Shown here: piece after piece, positions 24,816-34,340 of the stretch
Numbering within the stretch: position 1 is the first letter of the stretch
Layout of the letters: each line of letters opens with the position of its first letter
Origin: Thermoanaerobacterium sp. CMT5567-10
Lineage (GTDB): Bacteria > Bacillota > Thermoanaerobacteria > Thermoanaerobacterales > Thermoanaerobacteraceae
Direction: 5' to 3'
NCBI RefSeq assembly: GCF_030534315.2
Contig: NZ_CP130558.2
Span: 2,780,501 to 2,844,500 of the forward strand
DNA length: 64,000 nucleotides
Notes under the pieces: generated by a model
Databases searched by the model: none
The model's input: the letters and a program-made list of their open reading frames with translations, nothing else
Told to the model about the DNA's origin: nothing
Made by a program: the position numbers and the translations under genes

Positions 24816-26270
24816 ATGAGACTTGCAGATATATTGAAAGATATTGAATATACAATTGTAAAAGGCAACGTCGATGTGGACATAAGGGGTATATGTTACG
24901 ATTCAAGAAATTCAAAAGATGGTTCAATGTTTGTAGCAATCAAAGGATTTAAATCTGATGGCGCAGATTACATAGGTGATGCTATTGAAAGAGGGGCAGT
25001 AGCTGTCCTGGTAGATGGCGAAATCAGCATTGATAAAGATATTACGCTGATAAAAGTTGAAAATACTAGGAAGTCATTAGCAAAGATTGCATCTAATTAT
25101 TATGGTGATCCATCAAAGCAGCTTTTTTTGATAGGTGTAACAGGTACAAATGGTAAGACTTCTGTTACATACATGATAAAATCTATACTAGAAAGCCAAA
25201 ACAACAAGGTAGGCTTAATAGGTACAATACAAAATATGATAGGCGATAAAGTTTATCCAACAGAGCGAACAACCCCCGAATCTTTAGATTTGCAAAGGTA
25301 TCTCAGACTGATGGTAGATGAAGGTGTTAAGTATGTAGTGATGGAAGTTTCATCACATTCATTGGCATTAAACAGGGTAGATGAGTGCGATTTTGACATT
25401 GCTGTTTTTACAAACTTGACACAAGACCATTTAGACTTTCATAAGACAATGGACGACTATGCCAATGCAAAAGCAAAACTTTTTAGAATGGCAAAGATAG
25501 CGTGTGTAATCAATATTGATGATGATTATTCTTCACTAATAATAGAAAACTCTAATGCTAAAGTTGTAACATATGGTATAAAAGATTATGCTTACATAAT
25601 GGCAAAAGACATAAAAAATGACATTAAAGGTGCTAAATATACTGTTCAAATAGAAGATATAAAAAGCGATATAGCTTTAAAAATTCCCGGTTTATTTAGC
25701 GTGTACAATTCGCTGGCGGCCATTTCTGTGGCATTTATTCTTGGCATACCACTTCAGTCTGTAAAAATGGCGTTGAAAGATGTTAAAATAAAAGGCAGAT
25801 TTGAGGTTCTTGACATAGATGCACCCTACAATGTAGTAATTGATTATGCTCATACACCTGATGGTTTGGAAAATTTGATGAAAGCATTTGGTGAGTACGA
25901 TACAGGAAGAAAGATATTATTATTTGGCTGTGGTGGCGACAGAGATAAAGGTAAAAGACCAAAAATGGGTGAAGTCGCAGGGAGATATGCAGATTTTGTC
26001 ATCATAACATCAGATAATCCAAGATCAGAAGACCCTATGAAGATAATAAGTGAAATTGAAGCAGGGATAAAAAATACAAAATGTCCTTACAAGATTATTG
26101 AAAATAGAAAAGAAGCAATAAAATATGCTCTGTCTATAGCAAAAGATAATGACATTGTTATTCTGGCAGGTAAAGGGCATGAAACGTATCAAGTTTTAAA
26201 AGATGGTGTTATAGATTTTGATGAAAGAGAGATAGTAAAAGAGATATTAGACGGAGATGAAAAAAGTTGA
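24816..26270 (+). CDS. murE: UDP-MurNAc-tripeptide synthetase MurE
   Basis: A 484-residue Mur ligase that adds the third stem-peptide residue. It has a P-loop GVTGTNGKTS (about residues 108-117), TERTTPES, the carbamylated-lysine region, and DNPRSEDP (about 405-412). The DNPR motif predicts meso-diaminopimelate as the amino acid added. AATAGGAGG precedes the ATG. It overlaps murF by 4 bases. Confidence 0.96.
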   Translation: MRLADILKDIEYTIVKGNVDVDIRGICYDSRNSKDGSMFVAIKGFKSDGADYIGDAIERGAVAVLVDGEISIDKDITLIKVENTRKSLAKIASNYYGDPSKQLFLIGVTGTNGKTSVTYMIKSILESQNNKVGLIGTIQNMIGDKVYPTERTTPESLDLQRYLRLMVDEGVKYVVMEVSSHSLALNRVDECDFDIAVFTNLTQDHLDFHKTMDDYANAKAKLFRMAKIACVINIDDDYSSLIIENSNAKVVTYGIKDYAYIMAKDIKNDIKGAKYTVQIEDIKSDIALKIPGLFSVYNSLAAISVAFILGIPLQSVKMALKDVKIKGRFEVLDIDAPYNVVIDYAHTPDGLENLMKAFGEYDTGRKILLFGCGGDRDKGKRPKMGEVAGRYADFVIITSDNPRSEDPMKIISEIEAGIKNTKCPYKIIENRKEAIKYALSIAKDNDIVILAGKGHETYQVLKDGVIDFDEREIVKEILDGDEKS

Positions 26271-27640
26271 TTTTAAGTTTAAAAGAAATAATTGATGCTA
26301 CAGGCGGGAAATTACTATCAGGAGACATAAATTCGACTATAAGTGGTATAAGTACAGACTCTAGGACAATAAAAGAAGGCGAGCTTTTTATACCCCTTAA
26401 AGGTGAAAATTTTGATGGTGAAATGTTTGTTGAAGATGCCCTTAAAATAGGTTCTGCTTCACTTACAGAATCAGTAAATAATGTTGGTAGGTACAATAAG
26501 CCAATAATATTTGTTGATAATACAAAAGAGGCTTTACACAAGATTGCAAAATATTATCGTGAAAAATTTCAAATACCTTTTATAGCTGTTACAGGAAGCA
26601 GCGGAAAAACTACTACAAAAGACATGATATACGATGTTTTATCTATGAAATACAATGTTTTAAAGACGAAGGGGAACTTTAATAATGAGATAGGATTGCC
26701 TCTGACTATATTCAGGTTAAATAAAGACCATGACATGGCTGTCGTTGAAATGGGAATGAGCGGTTTTGGAGAAATTAGGCGACTTAAAGACATAGCCGAG
26801 CCTAATATTGCAGTGTACACAAATATCGGTGTTGCCCATATTGAAAAATTGGGTTCTCGTGAAAATATATTAAAAGCAAAGTCTGAGCTGGTGGAAGATT
26901 TTAAAGAGGGCTATACAGTTATACTTAATGCAGATGACGATATGCTTGCAAAATTAACAAATAAAAAAGGTCCTCAATACATTACGTATGGTATAGATAA
27001 TGGAGATGTAAAAGCTTTTGACATAGAATATAAAGAAGAATCTGTGAAGTATAAAGTCATAATTGACGGATATATGATGGATATTGAACTGAATGCGCCC
27101 GGAAAGCACAATGTATACAATTCTTTAGCGGCAATTTGTATAGGAATTAAATTTGGTGTCAATAAAGAAGATATGAGAAAAGCACTAGCTGAGTTTCAAC
27201 CAAGTGCCATGAGGTTAAATATCCTAGATGTATCAGGAATAAAAGTAATAAATGATGCATACAATGCAAATCCAGCATCTATGAAGGCTGCTTTATCAGT
27301 TTTGAAAGGGTACAAAGACAGAAGGAAAATAGCTGTTCTTGGTAACATGTTAGAGCTTGGAGATTACTCTGATTTAGCACATGAAGAAGTAGGAAAACAT
27401 GTAAAAGATGAAGGTATAGATGTACTTATAACGGTTGGAGATTTTGCAGCTAAAATAGCTGAAGGAGCAATAAAAAACGGAATGGATGCAAAAAATGTAA
27501 TGATTTGCAAAAACAACGTTGAAGCTTACGAGAAGATAAAAAAAATTAAGAGAAATAATGATGTTTTTTTAATAAAGGGATCTAGAGGAATGAAAATGGA
27601 GGAGATCGTGAAATTTCTACAGGAGAGTGCTAATAAATGA
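26267..27640 (+). CDS. murF: UDP-MurNAc-tripeptide-D-Ala-D-Ala ligase MurF
   Basis: A 457-residue Mur ligase that adds D-Ala-D-Ala to the tripeptide precursor. It has TGSSGKTTTKD (P-loop, about residues 107-117), VVEMGMSGFGEI and NDAYNANPASM, the MurF signature. The start is TTG 26267, overlapping the murE stop (TTGA), so translation is coupled. It overlaps mraY by 4 bases. No odd features. Confidence 0.95.
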   Translation: MILSLKEIIDATGGKLLSGDINSTISGISTDSRTIKEGELFIPLKGENFDGEMFVEDALKIGSASLTESVNNVGRYNKPIIFVDNTKEALHKIAKYYREKFQIPFIAVTGSSGKTTTKDMIYDVLSMKYNVLKTKGNFNNEIGLPLTIFRLNKDHDMAVVEMGMSGFGEIRRLKDIAEPNIAVYTNIGVAHIEKLGSRENILKAKSELVEDFKEGYTVILNADDDMLAKLTNKKGPQYITYGIDNGDVKAFDIEYKEESVKYKVIIDGYMMDIELNAPGKHNVYNSLAAICIGIKFGVNKEDMRKALAEFQPSAMRLNILDVSGIKVINDAYNANPASMKAALSVLKGYKDRRKIAVLGNMLELGDYSDLAHEEVGKHVKDEGIDVLITVGDFAAKIAEGAIKNGMDAKNVMICKNNVEAYEKIKKIKRNNDVFLIKGSRGMKMEEIVKFLQESANK

Positions 27641-28587
27641 TTCAAAAGATGGTATTTGCAACAGTAATATCTTTTTTAATTTGTGTCTTGTTGGGACCTA
27701 TAGTAATACCTTGGCTTTCGAAGCTTAAATTTGGACAGAGTGTAAGAAGTGATGGCCCTAAGACACATCTTAAAAAAGCCGGGACACCTACAATGGGCGG
27801 AATAATTATAATCATTTCCCTATTGATTGCGAATTTGATATTTTCAAAATGGGATAAGTATATGGCGTTGGCAATTCTAATTACTCTTGGATATGGTGTG
27901 ATTGGATTTTTGGATGACTATATTAAAGTCCGCTATAAAAGATCATTGGGTCTTACTGCTCGCCAGAAACTTTTAGGTCAATTTGCTCTGGCAATAATAC
28001 TTGCCTACTTTTCTAAAGATTTAGTAGGCACAGATGTAATAGTTCCATTCCTAAAGAAAGAAATTAATTTAGGATATTATTACATACCGTTTATAATGTT
28101 TGTGGCTGTAGGTACTGTCAACAGTGTGAATTTGACTGATGGATTAGATGGCCTTGCAACTGGTGTTTCATTTATGGTTACTGCTTTTTTTACATTGATA
28201 GGATTTTTTATGAACAATACATCATTAACTGTGTTTGGTGCTGCCATAACAGGTGCACTTTTAGGCTTTTTGAAATTTAATAGATATCCTGCAGAAGTAT
28301 TCATGGGGGATACGGGTTCACTTGCCATTGGTGGAGCTGTAGCTACACTTGCAACACTGACAAAGTTGCCAGTGATTTTGATACTTGTTGGAATTATATA
28401 TGTTGTTGAGGCTCTGTCTGTAATAATTCAAGTTATATATTTTAGACTTACAGGGAAAAGAGTGTTCAAGATGAGCCCACTTCATCATCATTTTGAGCTT
28501 TCTGGGTGGTCTGAGACGAAGGTTGTATTTGTATTTTGGATTGTGACTTTAGTTGCTGTTTTTCTAGCATTTTATGGCATCAGTTGA
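27637..28587 (+). CDS. mraY: Phospho-MurNAc-pentapeptide translocase MraY
   Basis: A 316-residue membrane enzyme with about ten helices that transfers phospho-MurNAc-pentapeptide to undecaprenyl phosphate, forming lipid I. It has the family motifs KAGTPTMGG, the FLDDYIK aspartates, NLTDGLDGLA, AEVFMGDTGSLA and SPLHHHFELSGW. The start overlaps the murF stop (ATGA). The product feeds MurG in the same operon. Confidence 0.96.
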   Translation: MIQKMVFATVISFLICVLLGPIVIPWLSKLKFGQSVRSDGPKTHLKKAGTPTMGGIIIIISLLIANLIFSKWDKYMALAILITLGYGVIGFLDDYIKVRYKRSLGLTARQKLLGQFALAIILAYFSKDLVGTDVIVPFLKKEINLGYYYIPFIMFVAVGTVNSVNLTDGLDGLATGVSFMVTAFFTLIGFFMNNTSLTVFGAAITGALLGFLKFNRYPAEVFMGDTGSLAIGGAVATLATLTKLPVILILVGIIYVVEALSVIIQVIYFRLTGKRVFKMSPLHHHFELSGWSETKVVFVFWIVTLVAVFLAFYGIS

Positions 28588-28640
28588 TTTTTATGATAAA
28601 AGAAATTTTTGAGAAAATATAAGTGATTTAGGAGGAAAAA

Positions 28641-30005
28641 ATGGATCTTAGAGGTAAAAAAGTAATTGTAGCAGGGTTTGGGCTAAGTGGAAAATCATTG
28701 TGCAAAGTTTTATCAATGTTTGGGGCAAAGATATTTGTATATGATTCGAAATCAAAAGAAGAGCTTAAAGACGATATAAGCGAATTTAAAGATAGTGGTA
28801 TAACATTTTGTTTTAAAGATGTTACAGATGAACTTTTAGATGGTGCAGAAATAGTGATTGTAAGCCCTGGAATTCCAATTGATTCAGAGATAGTTGCACT
28901 AGCAAAATCAAAAGGTATTGAAGTAATAGGTGAAGTGGAGTTTGCATATAGATTATCAAAAGCTCCTATATATGCTATTACGGGAACAAATGGAAAAACA
29001 ACTACCACATCGCTGCTGGGGGAAATTTTTAAGAATTCTGGGGTTAGGACATATGTGGCTGGAAATATAGGTTATCCACTTGTCGAAGCAGCAGTAAATG
29101 CTAACAGAGAAGATGTCATCGTTGCTGAGATAAGCAGTTTCCAATTGGAGACTATAAAAGAGTTTAAACCTGTAATCAGTGCTATTATAAATATTACCCC
29201 AGATCATCTTAATAGACATAAAACACTTGAAAATTATGTAAACATAAAAGGTCGTATTTTTGAAAATCAAAGTTTCAATGAATATACTGTTTTAAATTGT
29301 GATGACAAAAACATGTCTTCATTGTTTAAGAAGGCAAAGTGCAAGGTGTTTCCATTTAGCAGTGTTAAAGTTTTAAATCAAGGGACTTACATTGAAGATG
29401 GAAAGATTGTCATATCTATAAATGATGTGAAGAATACCATCATAGATATTGATGACATATATATTCCTGGAAATCACAATGTGGAGAATGCAATGGTTGC
29501 ATCAACGATGGCATTTTTAGCAGGCATTGATGTGAATATCATAAACACAACATTAAAAACATTCAAAGGTGTTGAGCACAGAATAGAATTTGTAAGAAGC
29601 ATAAATGGTGTCAAATACTACAATGATTCCAAGGGTACTAATCCAGACGCAGCTATAAAAGCTATAGAAGCCATGAAAGGACCTATCATTCTTATAGCTG
29701 GTGGATACGACAAAGGTGTAAGCTTTGATGAGTTTACCAAATCTTTTAATGGGTGTGTGCGCAAGTTAATATTGCTTGGCGAAACGAAAGATTTAATATA
29801 TCAGTCTGCTGTTAAAAATGGTTTTTCTAGAGAAGATATAACTATCGTCAATAGTCTAGATGATGCCGTTTATGCTGCTTATAATATGTCTATGCCTGGT
29901 GATAATGTGCTCTTGTCGCCTGCATGTGCCAGTTGGGATATGTTCAAAAGCTTTGAGGAGAGAGGTAAACTCTTTAAGGATACTGTAAATTCTTTGAGGG
30001 GGTAG
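28641..30005 (+). CDS. murD: UDP-MurNAc-L-Ala:D-Glu ligase MurD
   Basis: A 454-residue cytoplasmic ligase that adds D-glutamate. It has an N-terminal Rossmann-like nucleotide domain (VIVAGFGLSGKS), P-loop ITGTNGKTTTTS (about residues 114-125), AEISSFQLE, and HRIEFV with YNDSKGTNPDA in the C-terminal domain. TTAGGAGG precedes the ATG, 53 bp after mraY. Standard length. Confidence 0.96.
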   Translation: MDLRGKKVIVAGFGLSGKSLCKVLSMFGAKIFVYDSKSKEELKDDISEFKDSGITFCFKDVTDELLDGAEIVIVSPGIPIDSEIVALAKSKGIEVIGEVEFAYRLSKAPIYAITGTNGKTTTTSLLGEIFKNSGVRTYVAGNIGYPLVEAAVNANREDVIVAEISSFQLETIKEFKPVISAIINITPDHLNRHKTLENYVNIKGRIFENQSFNEYTVLNCDDKNMSSLFKKAKCKVFPFSSVKVLNQGTYIEDGKIVISINDVKNTIIDIDDIYIPGNHNVENAMVASTMAFLAGIDVNIINTTLKTFKGVEHRIEFVRSINGVKYYNDSKGTNPDAAIKAIEAMKGPIILIAGGYDKGVSFDEFTKSFNGCVRKLILLGETKDLIYQSAVKNGFSREDITIVNSLDDAVYAAYNMSMPGDNVLLSPACASWDMFKSFEERGKLFKDTVNSLRG

Positions 30006-30012
30006 TACTATA

Positions 30013-31119
30013 GTGAATATGAAGTATCCCGTTGATTACAACATATTGATATCTGTTTTAGTCCTTGTTTCTATAGGAGTTGTAATGGTGTTTAGCGCAA
30101 GTTCTGCCAATGCTTACTATCAGTATCATGATTCTTTCTATTTTTTAAAAAGACAACTTCTATGGGCCATAATAGGTTTTTTTGCCATGACTTTTATGAT
30201 GAATTTTGATTATCATAATTTGAAGAAATTGTCTGGCGTTTTATTAATATTGTCGATAATTTTGTTGATAGTTATATTACTGCCTGGTGTAGGAAGCACA
30301 AGGTACAACTCAACAAGATGGATTGAAATAGGTGGATTTACACTTCAACCATCAGAAATCGCGAAATATGCGATAATATTATTTTTCGCAAAATATTTTG
30401 ATAAAAACCCAAGTTATGCAAAAAGTTTTAAAAAGGGAGTGCTGCCGGTACTTTTCATCGCTGGAATTTTCTTTTTGCTAATAATGAAACAACCTAATTT
30501 TAGCACGGCAGGAACGATATTTATTATATCGTTAATTATTTTGTTTGTAGCTGGTGCAAAATTATCTTTTATGGTGACACTGTTTGGGCTTGGAGGTTCT
30601 GCGGCATTAATTGTGGTGACTACTGTAAAATATATTAGGCAGAGGGTATTTACATTTTTAAATCCGTGGCAAGACATAAAAGAGCATGGATATCAGATTG
30701 TGCAGTCGTTGTATGCGTTAGGTTCTGGAGGACTTTTTGGAGTTGGTTTAGGTCGAAGCCGTCAGAAATTTATGTATTTACCTATGCCACAAAATGATTT
30801 TATTTTTTCAATAATAGGAGAAGAACTTGGGCTTATAGGAACAGCTTCTATATTGCTTTTGTTTTTGTATCTCATAATAAGGGGGCTTAGGGTTGCAGCA
30901 AAAGCGCCAGATGTCTTTGGGTGTCTAACTGCTACTGGGATAATAAGTGTAATTGGAGTTCAAACTTTAATAAATGTTGCAGTTGTCACTTCATCAATGC
31001 CTGCTACAGGTGTGTCCCTGCCGTTTATAAGCTATGGTGGAACATCGACAGTATTTATGATGGCAGCAATGGGCATATTGCTTAATATTTCACGTTATGC
31101 AAACATGGATAGGAGCTGA
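30013..31119 (+). CDS. spoVE: SEDS-family glycosyltransferase, FtsW/SpoVE
   Basis: A 368-residue polytopic protein (about ten helices) that polymerises lipid II with its cognate class B PBP. It has the SEDS signatures FLKRQLLW, the large extracytoplasmic loop with GGFTLQPSEIAK, and the C-terminal PFISYGGTS. Position in the dcw cluster fits FtsW. In clostridia with spoVD in the same cluster, the paired protein is often called SpoVE, and sequence alone does not separate them. The start is GTG 30013, 7 bp after murD; its end overlaps an upstream in-frame ATG of murG. Confidence 0.9.
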   Translation: MNMKYPVDYNILISVLVLVSIGVVMVFSASSANAYYQYHDSFYFLKRQLLWAIIGFFAMTFMMNFDYHNLKKLSGVLLILSIILLIVILLPGVGSTRYNSTRWIEIGGFTLQPSEIAKYAIILFFAKYFDKNPSYAKSFKKGVLPVLFIAGIFFLLIMKQPNFSTAGTIFIISLIILFVAGAKLSFMVTLFGLGGSAALIVVTTVKYIRQRVFTFLNPWQDIKEHGYQIVQSLYALGSGGLFGVGLGRSRQKFMYLPMPQNDFIFSIIGEELGLIGTASILLLFLYLIIRGLRVAAKAPDVFGCLTATGIISVIGVQTLINVAVVTSSMPATGVSLPFISYGGTSTVFMMAAMGILLNISRYANMDRS

Positions 31120-31123
31120 TAAA

Positions 31124-32218
31124 ATGAGATATTTGCTGACAGGCGGAGGCACCGGTGGACATATTTATCCAGCAGTAGCAATTGCAGATGAAATTAAAAG
31201 AAATGAAAAGGACGCAGAAATATTATTTGTTGGCACGGAGAAAGGACTTGAAAAAGAGTTAGTGCCGAAATCAGGATATGAGCTTAAAACTATAAGAGTG
31301 AAAGGCTTTAAACGGAAATTATCACTAGACACTTTAAGGACGATTAAAATTGCTTTTGATGGCTTAATAGATGCAAAGAAGATAATCAATGAATATAAGC
31401 CAGATATTGTAATTGGAACAGGAGGATATGTTTGTGGACCTGTGGTAATGATTGCAGCCCTTAAGCATATACCAACATTAATACACGAACAAAATGCCTT
31501 TCCTGGGCTTACAAACAGGGTACTTTCAAGGTTTGTAGACATTATTGCAACTGCTTTTGATGATTCAAAAAAATATTTTCGAGATAGAGACAATGTTTAT
31601 GTAACTGGAAATCCTATAAGGATGGAGATATTAAATGCTAATAAAGTGCAAGCCCTTAAGAAATTTGAGTTAGAGCAGGGTAAAAAAGTGGTAGTTTCAG
31701 TTGGAGGTAGTAGAGGTGCTGCTAAAATAAACCAATATATGGTTGAATTAATAAAGCGTGCAGATGATGATTTTCAAATACTTATGATAACGGGAAAAAA
31801 TCAATATGATACTGTAACAAAAATGATTAAAGATTACGATATAAAAATAGGAAAGAATATTAAGATAATTCCATATTGTTATGATATGGGTGATGTGTAT
31901 GCAGTTGCGGATATAATGGTATGCAGAGCCGGTGCTATAACACTTGCTGAGCTATTGGCAACATCAACAGCATCAATTTTGATACCTTCCCCAAATGTTA
32001 CACATAACCATCAAGAATATAATGCAAGAGTCCTTGAAAAGAATGGTGCTGCATTAGTTATTCTTGAGAGAGAATTAAATGGAGATATTTTATATGATAA
32101 AATATCATCAATCTTAAAAGATTCAGTTGTGCTAGAAAGGATGAAATCAAATGCAAAAAAACTTTCAAAAGTTGATGCTACAAAAGAAATATACAGGCTA
32201 ATTAACGATTTAAAATAA
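31124..32218 (+). CDS. murG: Lipid II synthase MurG
   Basis: A 364-residue GT-B enzyme (GT28) that adds GlcNAc to lipid I at the inner membrane face. It has GGGTGGHIYPA (about residues 7-17), GTGGYVCGP, HEQNAFPGL, and RAGAITLAELLA with HNHQEYNA for donor binding. ATG 31124 is chosen over ATG 31097 because TAGGAGCTG lies just before it. It follows spoVE by 4 bp. Confidence 0.96.
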   Translation: MRYLLTGGGTGGHIYPAVAIADEIKRNEKDAEILFVGTEKGLEKELVPKSGYELKTIRVKGFKRKLSLDTLRTIKIAFDGLIDAKKIINEYKPDIVIGTGGYVCGPVVMIAALKHIPTLIHEQNAFPGLTNRVLSRFVDIIATAFDDSKKYFRDRDNVYVTGNPIRMEILNANKVQALKKFELEQGKKVVVSVGGSRGAAKINQYMVELIKRADDDFQILMITGKNQYDTVTKMIKDYDIKIGKNIKIIPYCYDMGDVYAVADIMVCRAGAITLAELLATSTASILIPSPNVTHNHQEYNARVLEKNGAALVILERELNGDILYDKISSILKDSVVLERMKSNAKKLSKVDATKEIYRLINDLK

Positions 32219-32227
32219 GCTATTGTA

Positions 32228-32278
32228 ACCTCCTGTAGCTAGGATGCATATTATGAAGTGTGCAGCTTAACAGGAGGT
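32228..32278 (+). promoter_or_regulatory. Hairpin sequestering the murA ribosome binding site
   Basis: ACCTCCTGT (32228-32236) is exactly complementary to ACAGGAGGT (32270-32278), the murA Shine-Dalgarno sequence. An inner AGCT/AGCT pairing extends the stem. No T run follows, so it looks like a translational control element rather than a terminator. Confidence 0.6.
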
Positions 32279-32289
32279 GATAGAATGGG

Positions 32290-33540
32290 ATGAAGTATGT
32301 AATTGAAGGAGGAAATAGATTAAAAGGTGAATTACGGATAAACGGTGCAAAGAATTCTGTATTGCCGATACTTGCTGCAACATTATTGAATAAAGGTGTA
32401 AGTGTTTTACATTCATGTCCCAAATTGAAAGATGTGTATTCTATGATAGAAATATTGAGGCATTTAGGCTGTACTGTGGAATTTAATAACTCAGATATTA
32501 TCGTTGATTCCAGCGGTGTTATAGATTATCACATCCCTGATAAGCTTATGAGAGCTATGAGGTCATCAATTTTTTTGATGGGAGCTTTAGTAGCAAGAAA
32601 TAATATTGCCCAGATAAGTTTTCCTGGTGGATGTGATATCGGACATAGACCGATTGATTTGCATTTAAAAAGCTTAAGAAAGCTAGGCATATCTATAGGT
32701 GAATCATATGGTTATATTAACTGTAAATGCTCTTCAATAAGTGGCAGTGAGATACATTTGGATTTGCCCAGCGTTGGTGCTACAGAGAACATTATGCTGG
32801 CAGCGTCTATGGCAGATGGGACGACTGTTATAGGAAATGCGGCAAAAGAGCCAGAAATAGAGGATCTTCAAAACTTTTTAAATTCTATGGGTGCTAAGAT
32901 TACTGGTGCAGGTACAAATACAATTGTTATACATGGTGTTAAAGAATTACATGACACCGAATATACGATAATACCCGATAGAATAGTAGCTGGAACGTAT
33001 CTTATTGCATCTGCTATCACAAAAGGAGAACTAGTTCTCACAAATGTTGTAAAAAGACATATAGACTCACTTTTGTCTAAGCTTAATGAATGCGGATTTA
33101 AGATAATATCCGGCAATGACTTTATAAAGTTAGAACCGTGTGAAAGAGCAAAAGCTGTTGACATGATAATCACTCTTCCATATCCTGGATTTCCAACTGA
33201 TTTACAGGCACAAATGGTTTCTCTTTTGTCGACGGCAGATGGGACATCAATAATTACAGAGACTATATTTGACAATAGGTTTAAGTACACAGAGGAACTG
33301 GTAAGAATGGGAGCAGATATAAAAGTGGATGGTCGTATTGCAGTAGTAAAAGGTGTCGAAAAGTTGACGGGGACAAATGTTTTAGCAAAGGATTTAAGAG
33401 GTGGAGCAGCGTTAGTCTTAGCAGGATTGGGTGCAGTTGGAACTACAATTGTAGAAGACATAGAACATATTGATAGGGGATATGAGGATTTTAGTGAGAA
33501 CTTAAAAAATCTTGGTGCTAGCATAGAGAGAACTATGTAA
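32290..33540 (+). CDS. murA: UDP-GlcNAc 1-carboxyvinyltransferase MurA
   Basis: A 416-residue enzyme that transfers enolpyruvate from PEP to UDP-GlcNAc, the first committed peptidoglycan step. It has NGAKNSVLP (about residues 20-28), the catalytic Cys in FPGGCDIGHRPIDLH (about residue 116), and PYPGFPTDLQAQM. ATG 32290 lies 11 bp from GGAGGT. A nearer ATG (32285) gives only Met-Gly-stop and overlaps the true start. It is fosfomycin-sensitive by family (Cys present). Confidence 0.95.
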   Translation: MKYVIEGGNRLKGELRINGAKNSVLPILAATLLNKGVSVLHSCPKLKDVYSMIEILRHLGCTVEFNNSDIIVDSSGVIDYHIPDKLMRAMRSSIFLMGALVARNNIAQISFPGGCDIGHRPIDLHLKSLRKLGISIGESYGYINCKCSSISGSEIHLDLPSVGATENIMLAASMADGTTVIGNAAKEPEIEDLQNFLNSMGAKITGAGTNTIVIHGVKELHDTEYTIIPDRIVAGTYLIASAITKGELVLTNVVKRHIDSLLSKLNECGFKIISGNDFIKLEPCERAKAVDMIITLPYPGFPTDLQAQMVSLLSTADGTSIITETIFDNRFKYTEELVRMGADIKVDGRIAVVKGVEKLTGTNVLAKDLRGGAALVLAGLGAVGTTIVEDIEHIDRGYEDFSENLKNLGASIERTM

Positions 33541-33560
33541 AACAGCAGTGGCTGTTTTAC
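33537..33560 (+). terminator. Hairpin at the murA stop codon
   Basis: GTAAAACAGC / GCTGTTTTAC 10-bp perfect stem with an AGTG loop, containing the stop codon. No real T run follows, so it may be an attenuator or mRNA-protecting hairpin. Confidence 0.5.
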
Positions 33561-33603
33561 ATCACCTTAAAATTTGTACAAGCATATGATAGAGGCGATG
33601 TGT

Positions 33604-34323
33604 ATGATGGAAAAAAGACAGTCCAGAATAAAAAAGAGATTTGGGATTTTGGTTTTTATTTTACTCATAATTGCAATTATATTATATATTATAGCTTTTA
33701 AATCATCTTTATTTGATGTAAAAAAAATAGATGTCTACGGGACAAAAACGATAGATAAAGATAACATAATTAAAATGTCAGGTATTGAGACAGGCAGCAA
33801 TATTTTTAAAATTAATAAATCAATTGTCATTAAATCTATTATGAAAGACCCTTATGTAAAAGATGTATCGGTTAATATATTGTATCCATCAAAAGTGGAA
33901 ATAAAAATTGATGAACGAAAGGTAGTTGCACAGTTAAACTACAAAAACAAGTATTTGTATATTGATACAGATTGTGTGGCAGTAGATCTGGGAGATTATA
34001 ATGATAAACTTCCTTTGATAAAAGGTATTGATATAGAAAAATTTGAAATAGGTAGTAATATTAGCAAGATAAGTAATAATAAGGATATAGCAAAACTTTT
34101 GCCGTTAATATATAATAAAAATATATACAAGGCTATCACTGTCAATGGCTCAAAGATAACATTGGAGACGAAATCAGGAATAAATATAGTATTAGAAAAT
34201 GTCGACGATCTCAGCTATTATATAAAGTTTTCTGAAAAAATACTAGATGACTTGGGAAAAAAAGGCTATTACAGTGGAAATGTTCTTATAGTTAGCGATG
34301 GAAACCCAGTTTATATGCCATAG
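33604..34323 (+). CDS. ftsQ: Cell division protein FtsQ/DivIB
   Basis: A 239-residue bitopic protein: a basic cytoplasmic start (KRQSRIKKRFG), one membrane helix (about 13-35), a POTRA domain (FDVKKIDVYGTKTIDKDNIIK region, about 38-110), then the FtsQ beta domain. It belongs to the FtsQLB complex. ATG 33604 is chosen because GAGG lies 8 bp before it; earlier in-frame codons lack a ribosome site. It lies 63 bp after murA. Confidence 0.9.
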   Translation: MMEKRQSRIKKRFGILVFILLIIAIILYIIAFKSSLFDVKKIDVYGTKTIDKDNIIKMSGIETGSNIFKINKSIVIKSIMKDPYVKDVSVNILYPSKVEIKIDERKVVAQLNYKNKYLYIDTDCVAVDLGDYNDKLPLIKGIDIEKFEIGSNISKISNNKDIAKLLPLIYNKNIYKAITVNGSKITLETKSGINIVLENVDDLSYYIKFSEKILDDLGKKGYYSGNVLIVSDGNPVYMP

Positions 34324-34340
34324 GAAATGGAGGAAATGCT

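Noticed and set aside
32868-33524. Minus-strand open frame of 218 codons opposite murA
   Set aside because: It is a shadow of murA codon usage, with no ribosome site and no recognisable domain.
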